DNA of 64,000 nucleotides, taken from the NCBI RefSeq assembly GCF_023718305.1, contig NZ_QEYO01000008.1, forward strand, positions 1 to 64,000, read 5' to 3'. The notes beneath the pieces are model-generated. The model was not told the DNA's origin, searched no databases, and saw nothing but the letters and a program-made list of their open reading frames with translations. A program made the position numbers and the translations under genes. Source of the stretch: Gramella sp. AN32 (lineage in GTDB: Bacteria; Bacteroidota; Bacteroidia; Flavobacteriales; Flavobacteriaceae). Within the stretch, counting starts at the first letter, position 1. Each line of letters begins with the position of its first letter. This document shows positions 62,734-64,000 of the stretch, piece after piece.

Positions 62734-63117
62734 TTAAGCCCGAGGTGGCTGGAAAGGGGATTCCAGATATCTGGAATTGAAATTGAAAGAATAATTATCA
62801 AATTTATTCCTGTTTTCCAGTCTTATCACTTTAAAATCAACCCACTGGGATGAGGCAAGAAAGACTACGGGATGGCAACATTGATTAGAAGTATGCGAAG
62901 GTATCTTCTGATCAAAGCCATTGTGATGCCCCTCTTTATCACCGTTATCATTAAAATAGTCTTCAACCACAAAATCTATAAAAGAATCTCCATCGTATTC
63001 TTTGTGGTCTTGATAATGGGAGATAAAATTTGAGATTTTTTCACATAAATCCATATCTAATACCAATCCCTGAAGTAGGAAAACGAAAGACATCAATATG
63101 GAAATGAATATTTTCAT
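62734..63117 (-). CDS. Small secreted protein of the HYC_CC_PP type, head of the czc operon
   Basis: 127 residues. Signal peptide about 1-20 (FISILMSFVFLLQGLVL). The mature part has Cys in DLCEKIS, the motif ISHYQDHKEY, a double Cys in SNQCCHPVVF, and a C-terminus ESPFQPPRA. This resembles the HYC_CC_PP family of small proteins found with metal-efflux operons in Bacteroidota (family name from memory). The Cys/His content suggests metal binding in the periplasm. It lies 127 nt upstream of the CzcA-TolC fusion and on the same strand. Confidence 0.65.
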   Translation of the reverse strand: MKIFISILMSFVFLLQGLVLDMDLCEKISNFISHYQDHKEYDGDSFIDFVVEDYFNDNGDKEGHHNGFDQKIPSHTSNQCCHPVVFLASSQWVDFKVIRLENRNKFDNYSFNFNSRYLESPFQPPRA

Positions 63118-63509
63118 ATAAAATTCAAAGATAAAAGAAATTTAATGCAACTGGAATGCAAAACCAGAAAGGACAATTGATTATACATGCCCATCGCGAT
63201 AAAGGGCAATATTCATATCATCTTTCTAAAATTTTGACTTATATATAAATGTCTTCACAAATGAGTACCAGTCTTGTGAACCATAAAATTTCGATAATTT
63301 GAAGAAGCCTGATAAAAATAGTGTTGAATTATATGGGGACAGGTCCAGAAACGAATGGCTCGTAAAACAAAATTAACACATCGAAATGTACCCCCAACCC
63401 CTTAACTTAGGAGAATTGCTTTTAGAATTAAATACCATATTGTTATAGTTGTTTTAAACTCCAACCTTATTTCCTAAGAATGTTTTTTATTTGTGCCTAG
63501 ATTTCTAAA
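63118..63509. other. Divergent promoter region of the czc operon and the TerC-family gene
   Basis: 392 bp. TGCAACTGGAATGCA at 63146-63160 (TGCA arms) lies 29 nt upstream of the small protein start and is a weak candidate regulator site. I looked for a yybP-ykoY manganese riboswitch ahead of the TerC-family gene and did not see its conserved core. Confidence 0.4.
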
Positions 63510-64000
63510 ATGATTCAACAATTTTTTTTCATTAATTATTTCCTAAACCCGTCAACTGGTTCTCCTGAAATTGACACATGGATTTGGGTGGCCTTTGCCG
63601 CATTTATTGCTATTTTGTTATTAGTGGATCTTAAACTGGTCATGAAAAATCCTCATGAGATCAATACTAAAGAGGCTGCCTGGTATAGCGCGGGATGGAT
63701 TAGTTTAGGAGTTGCCTTTACCGGAGTCATTTATTTTTGGATGGGTGCACCTGCGGCAGGAGAATATATCACCGGTTATTTGATTGAAAAATCGCTTTCC
63801 ATGGATAATGTTTTTCTATGGGCAGTTTTATTCACCTATTTCAAAGTTCCCAAGCAATATCACCACAAAGTTCTTTTTTGGGGAATATTCGGGGCACTGG
63901 TACTTAGGCTTATATTTATTTTAGGCGGAATTGCCCTTATTGAATCAGTACACTGGATTATTTATGTATTTGGAGCTTTTCTTCTCTTTACTGCCTACAA
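63510..64000 (+). CDS. TerC/Alx-family integral membrane protein (3' end outside window)
   Basis: 163 codons from the ATG at 63510 are present; the frame is open to the window end. Hydrophobic helices include WIWVAFAAFIAILLLVDLKL and LVLRLIFILGGIALI. The family motif EKSLSMDNVFLWAVLFTYFK is intact; its Asp-Asn pair is conserved in the TerC/Alx family. Members export Mn2+ or protect against tellurite or alkaline stress. It is divergent from the czc operon, which fits a metal-homeostasis neighbourhood. Confidence 0.88.
   Translation, partial: MIQQFFFINYFLNPSTGSPEIDTWIWVAFAAFIAILLLVDLKLVMKNPHEINTKEAAWYSAGWISLGVAFTGVIYFWMGAPAAGEYITGYLIEKSLSMDNVFLWAVLFTYFKVPKQYHHKVLFWGIFGALVLRLIFILGGIALIESVHWIIYVFGAFLLFTAY

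Noticed and set aside
63118-63509. yybP-ykoY manganese riboswitch ahead of the TerC/Alx-family gene
   Set aside because: The conserved core of that riboswitch is not visible in the leader.

Overview
The window looks like chromosomal DNA of a marine-type member of the Flavobacteriaceae (Bacteroidota). The signs are AT-rich DNA, signal peptides ending in SQ/AQ, lipoprotein and Tat leaders, few Shine-Dalgarno sites, at least two promoters of the Bacteroidota TAnnTTTG type, and gene families typical of the group (Nudix-type sugar regulators, LytTR response regulators, CzcA-TolC fusions, a CTnDOT-type integrase). I found no rRNA, tRNA or CRISPR array.

Layout. 0-3.6 kb: a short AraC-type regulator, then a tyrosine recombinase flanked by att-like 20-mers, paired GTGAG sites, GGGTAATT iterons and a hairpin repeat; this is probably an integrase-only element or relic. 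3.6-9.8 kb: a polyol (probably mannitol) locus with a catalytically dead Nudix/winged-helix regulator facing an outer-membrane protein, an NCS1-family permease, a mannitol-type dehydrogenase and a PfkB sugar kinase. 9.9-18.1 kb: a K+/H+ antiporter, a 1978-residue soluble poly-HAMP hybrid kinase, and a divergent single-domain receiver.

18.7-33.2 kb is the most interesting part. A stand-alone pseudo-receiver is followed by a five-gene secretion locus: pilin-like protein, chaperone-like protein, usher-like outer-membrane lipoprotein and two further secreted proteins. I read it as a candidate chaperone-usher-like fibre system of Bacteroidota. Upstream on the same strand lies a STAS protein and a seven-gene signalling operon: receiver, H-NOX haem protein, four-PAS kinase, FIST (NosP-like) protein, second kinase, HPt and LytTR regulator. 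The two known bacterial NO-sensor families, H-NOX and FIST/NosP, thus share one operon whose output regulator is encoded next to the fibre genes.

33.9-47.3 kb is mixed housekeeping and accessory DNA: an APC permease with a universal-stress-like tail, a PAS kinase and receiver, a fatty acid desaturase, a molybdenum hydroxylase pair, an Xre regulator with a membrane partner under a recognisable operator/promoter, a methyltransferase and a Yip1 protein.

47.6-63.1 kb holds two heavy-metal efflux modules. The first is TolC, adaptor and CusA-like pump, with His-rich small proteins, DsrE-like and DoxX-like proteins. The second is a Fur-family regulator, a CzcB-like adaptor and a CzcA-TolC fusion. 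A deleted four-helix-bundle (S23-like) pseudogene sits inside the first module. The window ends inside a TerC/Alx family gene on the plus strand.
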